From Gammaproteobacteria bacterium (GTDB lineage: Bacteria; Pseudomonadota; Gammaproteobacteria; UBA6429), in assembly GCA_030635835.1 (NCBI GenBank), contig DAOVYB010000055.1, forward strand, positions 1 to 8,534: a DNA stretch of 8,534 nucleotides. The letters are read 5' to 3'. Shown piece after piece: positions 1 to 6,895 of the stretch. A program made the translations under genes and the position numbers. Each line of letters starts with the position of its first letter. The first letter of the stretch is position 1. The notes under the pieces are model-generated. The model saw only the letters and a program-made list of their open reading frames with translations. It was not told the DNA's origin and did no database searches.

Positions 1-770
1 AATAAGCCTGTTCGCTGTAATGATCCTGAAGTAAAGGTGAAAGACAAGCTGATAACATTCTCTAATAATAAATGTGATTCTGCTGCTGTTTCCGGATTTA
101 CAAAATCATCGGCACTTTTTCCCCACATTAAATTTGAACCTTGCAAATAAAACATCGTGCTGGAGGGATTAATAATATGAAAGCGCCTGGTAGGTGAGTG
201 AAGCGGAAATGAAAAGTTGCTATCAAGCTGAACACGCACAATTTGTTCTCCTGCTGCGGGAACAATATTTGTTAGTGTATTAATTTTACGGATATTGTTA
301 CCGGCATATATGCTTGAGTTATTAATATTATAAACAGCGATCCAGTCAGTACCCGCAGTGGCATTTAAATTCGCAACATCGGTTTCAGATACGATATCAA
401 ATTCATTGCTTGAAGTTGGTGTTACCGGTAGTGGTTTTTTAGCGAGTAAAGGATAACTGCCGGTAGAATCCTGATAATATCCGGCATCTTTAACAGCGAC
501 AAAATAAACTTTATTTTGTGCTGTAGAAACACACGCTGCGCCATTGTCGACACATAGGCTATTAGGTAAAGCATTACGAATTTCACGCGAGATACGTTCA
601 ACAGCAAATTGGGCAGAGGTTTGTAACATGGTGCGACGTGAGGTGGCATCATAATTTTCGACATAGTTTCCAATAATCATACCCACAGAAGCAGAAACGA
701 TTCCAATAATGACAATGGAAATAATAATTTCAATCAGCGTAAAGCCTTTTTGTTGTTTTAACGTATTCAT
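1..770 (-). CDS. mshO: MshO-like minor type IV pilin, C-terminus cut by window edge
   Basis: Predicted minor pilin of an MSHA-type type IV pilus, inserted in the inner membrane and then incorporated into or priming the fibre. The minus-strand frame starts at an ATG at 770-768 and stays open to base 1 (256 codons, no stop seen), so the true C-terminus lies outside the window. The N-terminus is a class III signal: basic leader MNTLKQQKG, then FTLIE, with cleavage predicted between G9 and F10, the conserved Glu at residue 14 and a hydrophobic helix to about residue 35. The stretch around residues 57-70, with FAVERISREIRNALPNS, matches what I know of MshO proteins. Its ATG overlaps the mshD stop by one base (TAATG) and no Shine-Dalgarno is visible, so translation is probably coupled to mshD. 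The MshO assignment rests on the motif and gene order; another pilin-like subfamily is less likely. Confidence 0.85.
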   Translation of the reverse strand, partial: MNTLKQQKGFTLIEIIISIVIIGIVSASVGMIIGNYVENYDATSRRTMLQTSAQFAVERISREIRNALPNSLCVDNGAACVSTAQNKVYFVAVKDAGYYQDSTGSYPLLAKKPLPVTPTSSNEFDIVSETDVANLNATAGTDWIAVYNINNSSIYAGNNIRKINTLTNIVPAAGEQIVRVQLDSNFSFPLHSPTRRFHIINPSSTMFYLQGSNLMWGKSADDFVNPETAAESHLLLENVISLSFTFTSGSLQRTGL

Positions 771-1399
771 TAATAATTTGCTTTGTAACTGGAAAACGTC
801 ATTCGTGCACCTAACGGGTCACTTAGAATTAAATCAATACGTTTTGCATCATTTGCGCTAATGGTAATAGCGGAGCCTGTTGTCGTTACCACGTTATTCA
901 TTTCAGTGCCGGCAAAAGCAATACGTATACAAACAGAATATCCTGCATAATCAGCAGATATATCAGCGCCTGTTTCATCTGATAAGGTTGTGCATCCTCC
1001 GCTACAACTGGCATCGGGGGTTGTTACACCTGCGCCACAATAGGCAATGTTATGGTAGTCATCAATATCATCAAAGTTGTTTCTGGATTCACCTGCATTT
1101 GTCCCAAAATTTCCCGCTACGAGTGCCTGTGCTGTTGTACCCGATGTACAGTTTGTACTGGCAAATCCGTCAACGCAGCCACCACCAGAAGGTGTATTTT
1201 CGTCATAGGCTTTGCTGAGAATTTCATCCATTAAGGCCTGAGAAAGTTCTACCGTTCTTAAGCTCAGCATGCTGTCTGCACTGTGCCGGCTTGTATAAAT
1301 GAATACACCAATAATTGAGCTCAAAGCGATGGCGATGATGAGTATAAAAATGATCGTTTCAATTAATGAAAAGCCTTTATGTTGATTATAGGTGCGCAT
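770..1399 (-). CDS. mshD: MshD-like minor type IV pilin
   Basis: Predicted minor pilin of the MSHA-type pilus, 209 residues. The prepilin signal is MRTYNQHKG followed by FSLIE, with cleavage at G9/F10, Glu14 and a hydrophobic helix to about residue 35. The SRHSADSM segment (38-44), the LSQALMDEIL helix and the FDDIDDYH motif (109-116) are typical of MshD. I chose the ATG at 1399 because AAAAGGAAA lies just upstream as a good ribosome binding site; a TTG at 1417 would also be open but sits upstream of that site. It overlaps the end of mshC by 14 bp and ends in a TAATG overlap with mshO. Six cysteines (75, 84, 121, 132, 136, 157) lie in the periplasmic part, enough for up to three disulphides. 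Identity is inferred from motifs and operon position. Confidence 0.88.
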   Translation of the reverse strand: MRTYNQHKGFSLIETIIFILIIAIALSSIIGVFIYTSRHSADSMLSLRTVELSQALMDEILSKAYDENTPSGGGCVDGFASTNCTSGTTAQALVAGNFGTNAGESRNNFDDIDDYHNIAYCGAGVTTPDASCSGGCTTLSDETGADISADYAGYSVCIRIAFAGTEMNNVVTTTGSAITISANDAKRIDLILSDPLGARMTFSSYKANY

Positions 1400-1814
1400 A
1401 ACCTGTTTCCTTTTCAACGGTTATACTAAAAATGCCGACATTAATCGTTGTTAAATTATTTGGGATGGGGCGACCTAAGCCATCAAACTCAATGGTGACC
1501 GTGGATGTCACGATATTATTGGGAAGCGTTTTACTAAAGTTTGTACTGCCATCAGGGTGGCGAACAGCTGTACTGACACTGGCAACAAATTTTTCAACCG
1601 TATAACTGGTTGGATTAATAACAATGCGGTGGTTTTCAGCACGGCTCATGGAAAGCCGTTGTGCATGGCGAATTGCCATGACTATTTCATCAGTAATACC
1701 GCGTGCTTTGAAGTCATTGTCATTAATAAAACGGGGAGCGATAAAAACAGAAAGAATACCAATAAGAAGAATGACAACAATGAGTTCAACGAATGTGAAA
1801 CCTTTTATTTTCAT
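1386..1814 (-). CDS. mshC: MshC-like minor type IV pilin
   Basis: Short minor pilin, 142 residues, near the usual MshC size. The leader is only MKIKG, followed by FTFVE with cleavage predicted at G5/F6 and Glu10; the hydrophobic helix runs to about residue 26 and ends in APRF. The FDGLGRP motif (about 110-116) is a feature I associate with MshC. The start ATG at 1814 has no Shine-Dalgarno directly in front of it: the nearest AGGA lies about 15 nt upstream, inside the 3' arm of the strong hairpin at 1823-1856. Translation may therefore be weak or depend on unfolding of that hairpin. There are no cysteines. It follows the major pilin gene and overlaps mshD, so it belongs to the same transcript if read-through occurs. 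Confidence 0.87.
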   Translation of the reverse strand: MKIKGFTFVELIVVILLIGILSVFIAPRFINDNDFKARGITDEIVMAIRHAQRLSMSRAENHRIVINPTSYTVEKFVASVSTAVRHPDGSTNFSKTLPNNIVTSTVTIEFDGLGRPIPNNLTTINVGIFSITVEKETGYAHL

Positions 1815-1818
1815 TATG

Positions 1819-1856
1819 AAAAGTTGGTATCCTGCCTCTACAGGCAGAATACCAAC
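1819..1856 (-). terminator. Strong hairpin with T-tract between mshA and mshC (probable partial terminator)
   Basis: On the minus strand a 14-bp stem (one G-U pair; arms 1843-1856 and 1823-1836) closes a 6-nt loop, TGTAGA, and is followed at once by TTTTC. It starts 11 nt after the mshA stop and ends a few bases before the mshC ATG. The shape is that of a Rho-independent terminator, but the T-tract is short (four T) and three further pilin genes follow, so partial termination or 3'-end protection of the mshA message is the likelier role. The plus strand has no T-run after the stem, so it should act only on the minus-strand transcript. Confidence 0.78.
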
Positions 1857-1867
1857 CTAATCTTTAG

Positions 1868-2383
1868 TTAGATAGTTTTATCAATAGCGATAGCACCACT
1901 TGTTGTTGTGTATACGATATCCATTGTCTTTACACCACCAGAAAAGGAACCGACATGATCAAAGGTGCAAACATTGCCTGCCCAGGCAACCTGATAATCA
2001 TTGGCTGTGGTAGTAGCAACAGTGGGAGCATTTTGCTGTAGCATTGCTGTCCAGATAGCCATGCAATCAGCCGCTGCATTTTCAGTACCATCTGTCGCAA
2101 CAGGCCAGCCACTGGCATTCACATCGACGGTTGTACCAGCAGTATCGAGCGTAATGGTGAAGGTAGTGGCTGGTGCAACAGGTTGAGGTTTTCCTTGTGC
2201 AATCCATTTTGCATGTGACAGCATTACCGCTGCCTGAAATGCACCTGCAACACCTGCATGTGCGCCCTGATTAGCTTCGTTCTCGACGTTAACAAATTTA
2301 GGTAGCGCAGTTGCAGCAAGAATACCTAAAATTAAAATAACAACGATAAGCTCGATGAGCGTAAAACCGTTTTGTTTTTTCAT
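1868..2383 (-). CDS. mshA: MshA-type major pilin
   Basis: Probable main structural subunit of the MSHA-type pilus, 171 residues. The leader is MKKQNG followed by FTLIE: cleavage between G6 and F7, Glu11 (position 5 of the mature protein), and a hydrophobic helix ending in ALPKF at about residue 30. C107 and C139 could form the C-terminal disulphide loop typical of type IV pilins. The GWP motif (92-94) and CMAIW (107-111) resemble MshA/MshB proteins. The ATG at 2383 is preceded by GAGGA at good spacing; an upstream TTG at 2413 is open in frame but lacks support. The call of major pilin, rather than MshB, rests on its position just before mshC, its own long leader, and the terminator-like hairpin after it. 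MshB is the main alternative. Confidence 0.85.
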   Translation of the reverse strand: MKKQNGFTLIELIVVILILGILAATALPKFVNVENEANQGAHAGVAGAFQAAVMLSHAKWIAQGKPQPVAPATTFTITLDTAGTTVDVNASGWPVATDGTENAAADCMAIWTAMLQQNAPTVATTTANDYQVAWAGNVCTFDHVGSFSGGVKTMDIVYTTTSGAIAIDKTI

Positions 2384-2408
2384 GGGAAAGTCCTCATTCA
2401 AATTACTA

Positions 2409-2424
2409 AACAACCGCAGTTGTT
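2409..2424 (-). promoter_or_regulatory. UGCG-tetraloop hairpin in the mshA leader (proximal)
   Basis: On the minus strand AACAAC and GTTGTT form a perfect 6-bp stem closed by C-G around the loop TGCG, which fits the UNCG tetraloop class known for unusual stability. It lies 25 nt upstream of the mshA ATG, and the GAGGA ribosome binding site stays outside the stem. No T-run follows, so it does not look like a terminator. A role in mRNA stability or processing is inference. Confidence 0.5.
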
Positions 2425-2430
2425 AATCAC

Positions 2431-2444
2431 TCTGCCGCAGCAGA
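2431..2444 (-). promoter_or_regulatory. UGCG-tetraloop hairpin in the mshA leader (distal)
   Basis: On the minus strand TCTGC and GCAGA pair (5 bp, plus a possible outer U-G) around TGCG, again closed by C-G. It is 6 nt from the second hairpin, which has a different stem sequence but the same loop. Having the same loop on two unrelated stems suggests that the loop matters rather than the stem. Confidence 0.45.
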
Positions 2445-2493
2445 AATCAAAATTGATAATAAATCAGAGTGTTACGAGAGATATTAAATTTAA

Positions 2494-2521
2494 TCTATAG
2501 TAATAATCGGAGACTGTACAA
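2494..2521 (-). promoter_or_regulatory. Weak candidate sigma-70 promoter for mshA
   Basis: On the minus strand TTGTAC (2521-2516) and TATAGA (2499-2494) are 16 bp apart, each a poor-to-fair match to consensus. Transcription from here would give a leader of roughly 100 nt that includes both UGCG hairpins. The 158-bp gap before mshA, in an operon that is otherwise tightly packed, is the main reason to expect a promoter in this stretch. The boxes themselves are weak. Confidence 0.25.
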
Positions 2522-2541
2522 GAAACATTAGTAAACTATTG

Positions 2542-3147
2542 TTAAAACTTAAATTTATCCATATTTACAAGCACGATAGCACTCGCAATGATGATGACTG
2601 CACCGAATTGGCGCGGAAAACGTGTGAGTAACTGATCTGCTTTGCTAATTTCATCACTCATAAATTGCATTTTCTGGCGGGTAGAAACCCATCTATTGGC
2701 TTTATTTTCAAGTGGCTTTAAAAGGCTGGGGCGGATTAAAATTAAAAAGCCCATTAAAAAAACGACAACAGACATAATGGCAAAGAAAATTTTGAAAGCT
2801 TGTAATAACCATTCCCAGATCAGTGTAGTGAAGTTTGGAAGAGTATTAGCAAGATGAGTAAAATCTAGCCCCCAGAACAGTAAATAAAATAAATAGGCTG
2901 AGCCTAGCATTAATAAACTGCCGGTTATTTTTGCATATTTGTAAAACCAGCGTTCAATAGAAACTGGTTTTTCTAAAAACTTAGAAGATTTACGCATGGA
3001 AAAATTTGTATTAATTTTTTTATTTAAAGCTTGCGCGCTGTCTGGTGCAATCAGTAACCAGATTCCATAAAGCATGGAAAGAGCAGTTCCTACAAGAATG
3101 ACGTTAAAAAAAGTAGCTTGCAGGATATCGAATAAATGTTTTTCCAT
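2542..3147 (-). CDS. Unrecognised four-helix inner-membrane protein with an internal duplication
   Basis: I do not recognise this 201-residue protein as a named family. It has four hydrophobic segments at about residues 12-34, 72-93, 114-138 and 181-196. The two halves are related: G28, I33, P35, L41, K44, N46, S50 and R52 line up without gaps, offset by 105, with G133, I138, P140, L146, K149, N151, S155 and R157. Later G76, S83 and A84 match G182, S189 and A190 (offset 106). Each unit is therefore helix, a G-x4-I-x-P...L-x2-K-x-N-x3-S-x-R loop, then helix. I chose the ATG at 3147 because AGGAAA precedes it; a TTG at 3165 is less likely. It starts 20 bp after the minor pilin gene and lies before mshA, which suggests a role linked to pilus assembly, but no function can be read from the sequence. 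Confidence 0.8.
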   Translation of the reverse strand: MEKHLFDILQATFFNVILVGTALSMLYGIWLLIAPDSAQALNKKINTNFSMRKSSKFLEKPVSIERWFYKYAKITGSLLMLGSAYLFYLLFWGLDFTHLANTLPNFTTLIWEWLLQAFKIFFAIMSVVVFLMGFLILIRPSLLKPLENKANRWVSTRQKMQFMSDEISKADQLLTRFPRQFGAVIIIASAIVLVNMDKFKF

Positions 3148-3167
3148 TTTAGTTTCCTGTAACAAAA

Positions 3168-3716
3168 TTATTTTTCGATAACCCAGCGATAAGGTTCCAG
3201 TGCAACCAAATCCAGACCATTTATATTATCGATATTTTTATCATAACGATTGTTTTTATTATTATCGGTATAAACCATTTTAAGTTGATGGCGAGTTCGT
3301 AACGGTCCTTTAATATTACTTTTAAAGTTTTTAGTATAGTTCACGATATAATTTAAGGTGTTGTCATGTTTATTGAAGTACCAAACACCTTTATCTTTGC
3401 TTTGAGAAATATTTTTAATTTCTCCTAAATAATTATTAGGAGTTTGTGCTAATAACTTCATTGGATTGGTATTTTTGAGATTGGCGATATTTTTAATTTT
3501 TCCATGAACTGCCAGGTTGGCAAATTCCAGTCCTAATGCACTACGAATGTTGCCAACGATTGATGTGACAGCGGCTTCTTCGGCATAAATTCGAAATTTC
3601 CAGACACGATCTAAAATAATCAGCCCTAAAAATCCTATTAAGACAATAACAATTACCATTTCTAATAAGGTAAATCCTTTATGCTGGTTAGTAAAAAAGA
3701 AAATATGATGTCCCAT
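3168..3716 (-). CDS. Minor pilin-like protein in the mshF/mshB position
   Basis: A 182-residue protein with a type III signal: leader MGHHIFFFTNQHKG, then FTLLE, cleavage at G14/F15, Glu19 and a hydrophobic helix to about residue 36. After the helix come NPMKLLAQTPNNYLGE (84-99) and GVWYF (110-114), features I associate with minor pilins encoded beside msh genes in other proteobacteria. Near the C-terminus, D151 to D159 (DNNKNNRYD) resembles a DxNxNGxxD calcium loop with Asn in place of Gly. There are no cysteines. The start at 3716 has AGGGAAG in front and overlaps the mshG stop by one base (TAATG). In-frame codons upstream (to 3749) overlap mshG and are unlikely to be used. By position it could be called mshF or mshB; I leave the symbol empty because the sequence does not decide. 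Confidence 0.83.
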   Translation of the reverse strand: MGHHIFFFTNQHKGFTLLEMVIVIVLIGFLGLIILDRVWKFRIYAEEAAVTSIVGNIRSALGLEFANLAVHGKIKNIANLKNTNPMKLLAQTPNNYLGEIKNISQSKDKGVWYFNKHDNTLNYIVNYTKNFKSNIKGPLRTRHQLKMVYTDNNKNNRYDKNIDNINGLDLVALEPYRWVIEK

Positions 3717-4945
3717 TATCTTCCCTTTGCAGCAGACATAAGGTCCCACATTGGCAGAAAAACACCTAAGGCAAGCACTAATACCATTGCACCAATAATT
3801 ACAATAAGCACAGGTTCAATTGCGCTGGTTAGATTTTTAATATCGTAATCTACTTCACGATCATAAAAGTCTGCTACTTCTTCCAGCATGTCATCAACAT
3901 TACCGGTTTCTTCACCGACGGAAAGCATTTGGATTACAAGAGGGGTAAACATTTCAGTTGCTGCTGCTGTACGAGTAAGAGTATCACCACGTTCAACTCC
4001 GTTACGCATATCCGCAATATGTCCACCAATAAAAATGTTATCAACAGCACGAGAGACAAGAGTAAGCCCGGTAACTAGCGGCACACCTGCACGTAGTGCC
4101 ATAGAAAAAGATCGCGCGAAGCGTGATAAAGTTGCGCGTAATATAATATCGCCAATTAAAGGTATTCGGGTTTTACTTCGATCCCATTGCCAGTGGCCTT
4201 TATCAGTATTGATATAATAGCGGGCTGCAAAAAATATCATGATGAAACTACTTAATATAAAAGGCCAGTAACTTACTGTAAATTTTGATACGCCAAGTAA
4301 AATTTGTGTGGCTAAAGGTAACTCTGCACCAAAGCCAGAAAAAACTTTAGCAAAAGTTGGAATAATCCACATATTAATAACAAACATGGCAATGGTTATT
4401 GCAATTACCACAAAGGTTGGATAACGCATTGCTGCTTTAATTTGATTACGGGTTTCTTTTTCGCGATCAAGGTATACAGAAATTTGTAAAAAAACATCAT
4501 CAAGATTACCTGTGTTTTCACCAACCTGAATCAAGCTAATAAATAAGTGCGAAAAAATATCCGGGTGTTGAGCCAGAGCAGTTGAGAGTTCATGGCCACC
4601 TTCAATTTCAAGGCGAATTGAATGTAAGGTGTTTTTTAATACATGATTTCGGGTAGTATCTGCTAAACCGGTAATGGCACGAATTATAGGAACACCTGCA
4701 TGCATCAGGGTATACATTTGTCTTGAGAAAAGAACTAAATCATCAAGGGTGGGTTTTTTATTTTGACTAAAATTTATATTTAAGCTGTTCGTTGATTTTT
4801 GTTCTTGTTGAATTTGAGTAATATCAACAGGTGTCACGCCTGTATTTAAAAGTTGAGTTGCGACTGCATCAGCAGAGTTCGCTTCAATGTTGCCATCAAC
4901 AGCTTGACCTTGATTATTACGACCTTTGTATTCAAAAACAGGCAT
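3716..4945 (-). CDS. mshG: MshG, inner-membrane platform protein of the MSHA pilus (GspF/PilC family)
   Basis: Polytopic platform protein that couples the MshE ATPase to pilin polymerisation. It has 409 residues, the usual family length. Two GspF domains lie at about 69-192 and 272-394, each with the signature duplicated: GENTGNLDD (142-150) and GEETGNVDD (344-352). Membrane segments are at about 174-194, 225-245 and 377-399. The N-terminal MPVFEYKGRNNQGQAVDG is typical of PilC/GspF proteins. The ATG at 4945 follows mshE by 31 bp with no clear Shine-Dalgarno; the nearest G-rich run is about 20 nt away. Its stop overlaps the next start as TAATG. Gene order makes MshG more likely than PilC or GspF. 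Confidence 0.93.
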   Translation of the reverse strand: MPVFEYKGRNNQGQAVDGNIEANSADAVATQLLNTGVTPVDITQIQQEQKSTNSLNINFSQNKKPTLDDLVLFSRQMYTLMHAGVPIIRAITGLADTTRNHVLKNTLHSIRLEIEGGHELSTALAQHPDIFSHLFISLIQVGENTGNLDDVFLQISVYLDREKETRNQIKAAMRYPTFVVIAITIAMFVINMWIIPTFAKVFSGFGAELPLATQILLGVSKFTVSYWPFILSSFIMIFFAARYYINTDKGHWQWDRSKTRIPLIGDIILRATLSRFARSFSMALRAGVPLVTGLTLVSRAVDNIFIGGHIADMRNGVERGDTLTRTAAATEMFTPLVIQMLSVGEETGNVDDMLEEVADFYDREVDYDIKNLTSAIEPVLIVIIGAMVLVLALGVFLPMWDLMSAAKGR

Positions 4946-4976
4946 GATGTATTTTATTTAAGTCCCGGATATTAAT

Positions 4977-6725
4977 TTAGTTGTCGAGTTCAAAAGTGGG
5001 CTCATCAAGATCTTCATCAATCATTCCAGTTACACGAATGACCTCTTCAATTGATGTGATACCTTGCGTTGCATATTCCATCGCATGTTTTGAAAAAGGT
5101 CTGAAGTTAGGATTGGCTTTAGCATGTTTTGCAAATGCAGCAGAATCTTCGCGGCGTAAGTCATCGGCAAGCTCATCATTAATTTCCAAAAACTCAAAGA
5201 CACCGACACGGCCACTATAACCGGTGTTATTACAGTGAGGACAGCCAGCACCATGGTAAAATTTGGCAGCATCAGCATTTTCACCCAATAAATTGTATAA
5301 CCAAACTGTCTCTTGTTTTTCAGGTGTATATTCTGTTTTACAACTATTACAAATTTTTCTTACCAGACGTTGAGCTAATACGGCGCGTAAAGCTGTCGCA
5401 ACAAGGAAGCCTTCTGCACCCATATCAATTAATCGATTAACCGTAGAGATGGCATCATTGGTATGCAATGTAGATAAAACCATGTGGCCGGTAATTGAAG
5501 CACGAAGGCCAATAGCGGTGGTTTCCTGATCACGCATTTCACCAACAAGTACAATATCTGGATCTTGTCTTAATGCTGCACGTAAAACAGTGGCGAAATC
5601 CAGACCTATTTTATTATTAACCTGTACCTGGTTAACACGAGGTAGACGATATTCAACCGGATCTTCAACAGTAATAATTTTCTTTTCGGCTTTATTGAGT
5701 TCAGATAAAGCGGCATAAAGGGTTGTTGTTTTACCACTACCGGTAGGGCCGGTAACCAGAATCATGCCATGGGGTCGATGAATATTTTTTCTAAAGTGTT
5801 CAAGTAAATCTTTATTCATGCCAAGTTGATCAAGGATTAAAGTATCCCCTGATTGATCAAGTAAACGCATTACCACTGATTCACCATTTTGAATGGGCAT
5901 AGTTGAAAGACGAACATCAACACTGCGATCACGTACCCGAATATTAAAACGTCCATCTTGTGGAATACGGCGTTCAGAGATATTTAAGCCAGCCATGAGT
6001 TTTAAACGTGAAACTAATGCACTGGCAATACGTTTTTCTTTCATAACCTGTTCTTGCAAAATACCATCGAGCCGGGTACGAATGCGTAAAACATTTTCAT
6101 CGGGTTCAATATGAATATCGGAAGCACCAATTTGAATTGCATCTTCAAAAATAGATTGTAAAAGTTTTACAACAGGGGCATTAGCAACATCTTCACCTTG
6201 AACCAGTTGTTGTAAATCAATATCAGATTCAGCGAGCTCATCACCAAGCTCTTCTGCCAGGTTGGAGATTTCAGCAGTACGGCGATAAACCATATCAATG
6301 GTAGAAATCACTTCAGCTTCACGTACCACCGCAAGATGTAAATGACATTTGAGTTGCTTTGATAATTCATCGTAAGCAAAAATATCTGTTGGATCAGCCA
6401 TACCCACTAACAGGCTACCATCAGGATTTTTTTTCAAAGAAATAACGCGATAACGACGTGCTAAGGTTTCAGGAATAATCTGAACAGTTTCGCTATTAAA
6501 GTTGTATTGATTAAGATTAATAAAAGGGATTTGTAGTTGTTTAGATAACAATTCCAGCATTTGTTCTTCTGTTACCAGGCCACTGGTAATTAAAGTACGA
6601 CCCAGTTTTTCACCGGTTTTTTTTTGTGCTGCTAAAGACTGCATGAGTTGATCTTCTGTAATAAGACCTTTCTCAATGAGTAGATCACCCAGGCGAATTT
6701 TTTTACGTGGAGCGGTGGCCGCCAT
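4977..6725 (-). CDS. mshE: MshE, c-di-GMP-responsive pilus extension ATPase (GspE/PilB family)
   Basis: Cytoplasmic hexameric ATPase that drives MSHA pilus extension; 582 residues. The N-terminus holds two consecutive MshEN motifs: R11-L12-G13...G20...L27...L31..Q34 and K40-L41-G42...G49...M56...L60..Q63, with identical spacing. In Vibrio cholerae MshE this module binds c-di-GMP. The catalytic part shows Walker A GPTGSGKT (326-333), the Asp box around ITVEDPVEYR (351-360), Walker B DPDIVLVGEMRD (388-399) with Glu396, and the His box (about 409-424). A zinc site is formed by C459/C462 and C495/C498. The ATG at 6725 has AAGGAAAG at good spacing. It heads the pilus gene run in this window, after a 170-bp gap from pyrD. 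PilB is the alternative, but mshG, mshC and mshD downstream favour MshE. Confidence 0.95.
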   Translation of the reverse strand: MAATAPRKKIRLGDLLIEKGLITEDQLMQSLAAQKKTGEKLGRTLITSGLVTEEQMLELLSKQLQIPFINLNQYNFNSETVQIIPETLARRYRVISLKKNPDGSLLVGMADPTDIFAYDELSKQLKCHLHLAVVREAEVISTIDMVYRRTAEISNLAEELGDELAESDIDLQQLVQGEDVANAPVVKLLQSIFEDAIQIGASDIHIEPDENVLRIRTRLDGILQEQVMKEKRIASALVSRLKLMAGLNISERRIPQDGRFNIRVRDRSVDVRLSTMPIQNGESVVMRLLDQSGDTLILDQLGMNKDLLEHFRKNIHRPHGMILVTGPTGSGKTTTLYAALSELNKAEKKIITVEDPVEYRLPRVNQVQVNNKIGLDFATVLRAALRQDPDIVLVGEMRDQETTAIGLRASITGHMVLSTLHTNDAISTVNRLIDMGAEGFLVATALRAVLAQRLVRKICNSCKTEYTPEKQETVWLYNLLGENADAAKFYHGAGCPHCNNTGYSGRVGVFEFLEINDELADDLRREDSAAFAKHAKANPNFRPFSKHAMEYATQGITSIEEVIRVTGMIDEDLDEPTFELDN

Positions 6726-6792
6726 ACTACTTTCCTTACAATATTAATAACTTATCATGGCTTATATCGGCATTTAGTAATATTTATTGAGG

Positions 6793-6808
6793 GCATTTGC
6801 TTAAATGC
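6793..6808. other. Small perfect hairpin in the pyrD-mshE gap
   Basis: GCATTT and AAATGC pair around a 4-nt loop (6 bp). Neither strand shows a T-run after it, so it is not a typical terminator. It lies within the 170-bp gap that probably holds the mshE promoter; on the minus strand TATAAG (6766-6761) is the best -10-like hexamer downstream of it, but no good -35 is found 16-18 bp upstream of that hexamer. It might be an operator half-site pair; this is speculative. Confidence 0.25.
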
Positions 6809-6895
6809 AATGAAGAGCGGTTGTTGTGGGCGAAAGTCACCTGTCCATGGTGTTATTCAAATTTTACCAGGATTTGTTTTGAGCAGATTTTTATA

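Noticed and set aside
422..673. Open frame of 83 codons within the mshO region, other frame
   Set aside because: It lies inside the mshO coding frame on the same strand, carries no recognisable domain, and the mshO frame has the clear prepilin signal and family motif.
880..1218. Plus-strand open frame of 112 codons opposite mshD
   Set aside because: The composition (many His, Arg, Gln, Cys) is that of antisense shadow translation and the opposite strand encodes a well-supported pilin.
3888..4217. Plus-strand open frame of 109 codons opposite mshG
   Set aside because: It is rich in Ser, Arg, Val and Pro with no domain, and sits opposite the strongly conserved GspF domain of MshG.
1..4945. 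Pilin cluster as a type II secretion pseudopilin set (gspG-K)
   Set aside because: No gspG-type motif or gspD/L/M neighbours are seen; the FDDIDDYH motif of MshD, the FDGLGRP motif of MshC, the MshO signature and the MshEN-bearing ATPase fit the MSHA system better.
6726..6895. Rho-independent terminator after pyrD
   Set aside because: The only clear hairpin (6793-6808) has no T-run on the minus strand, and no other stem with a T-tract is seen, so a terminator cannot be supported.
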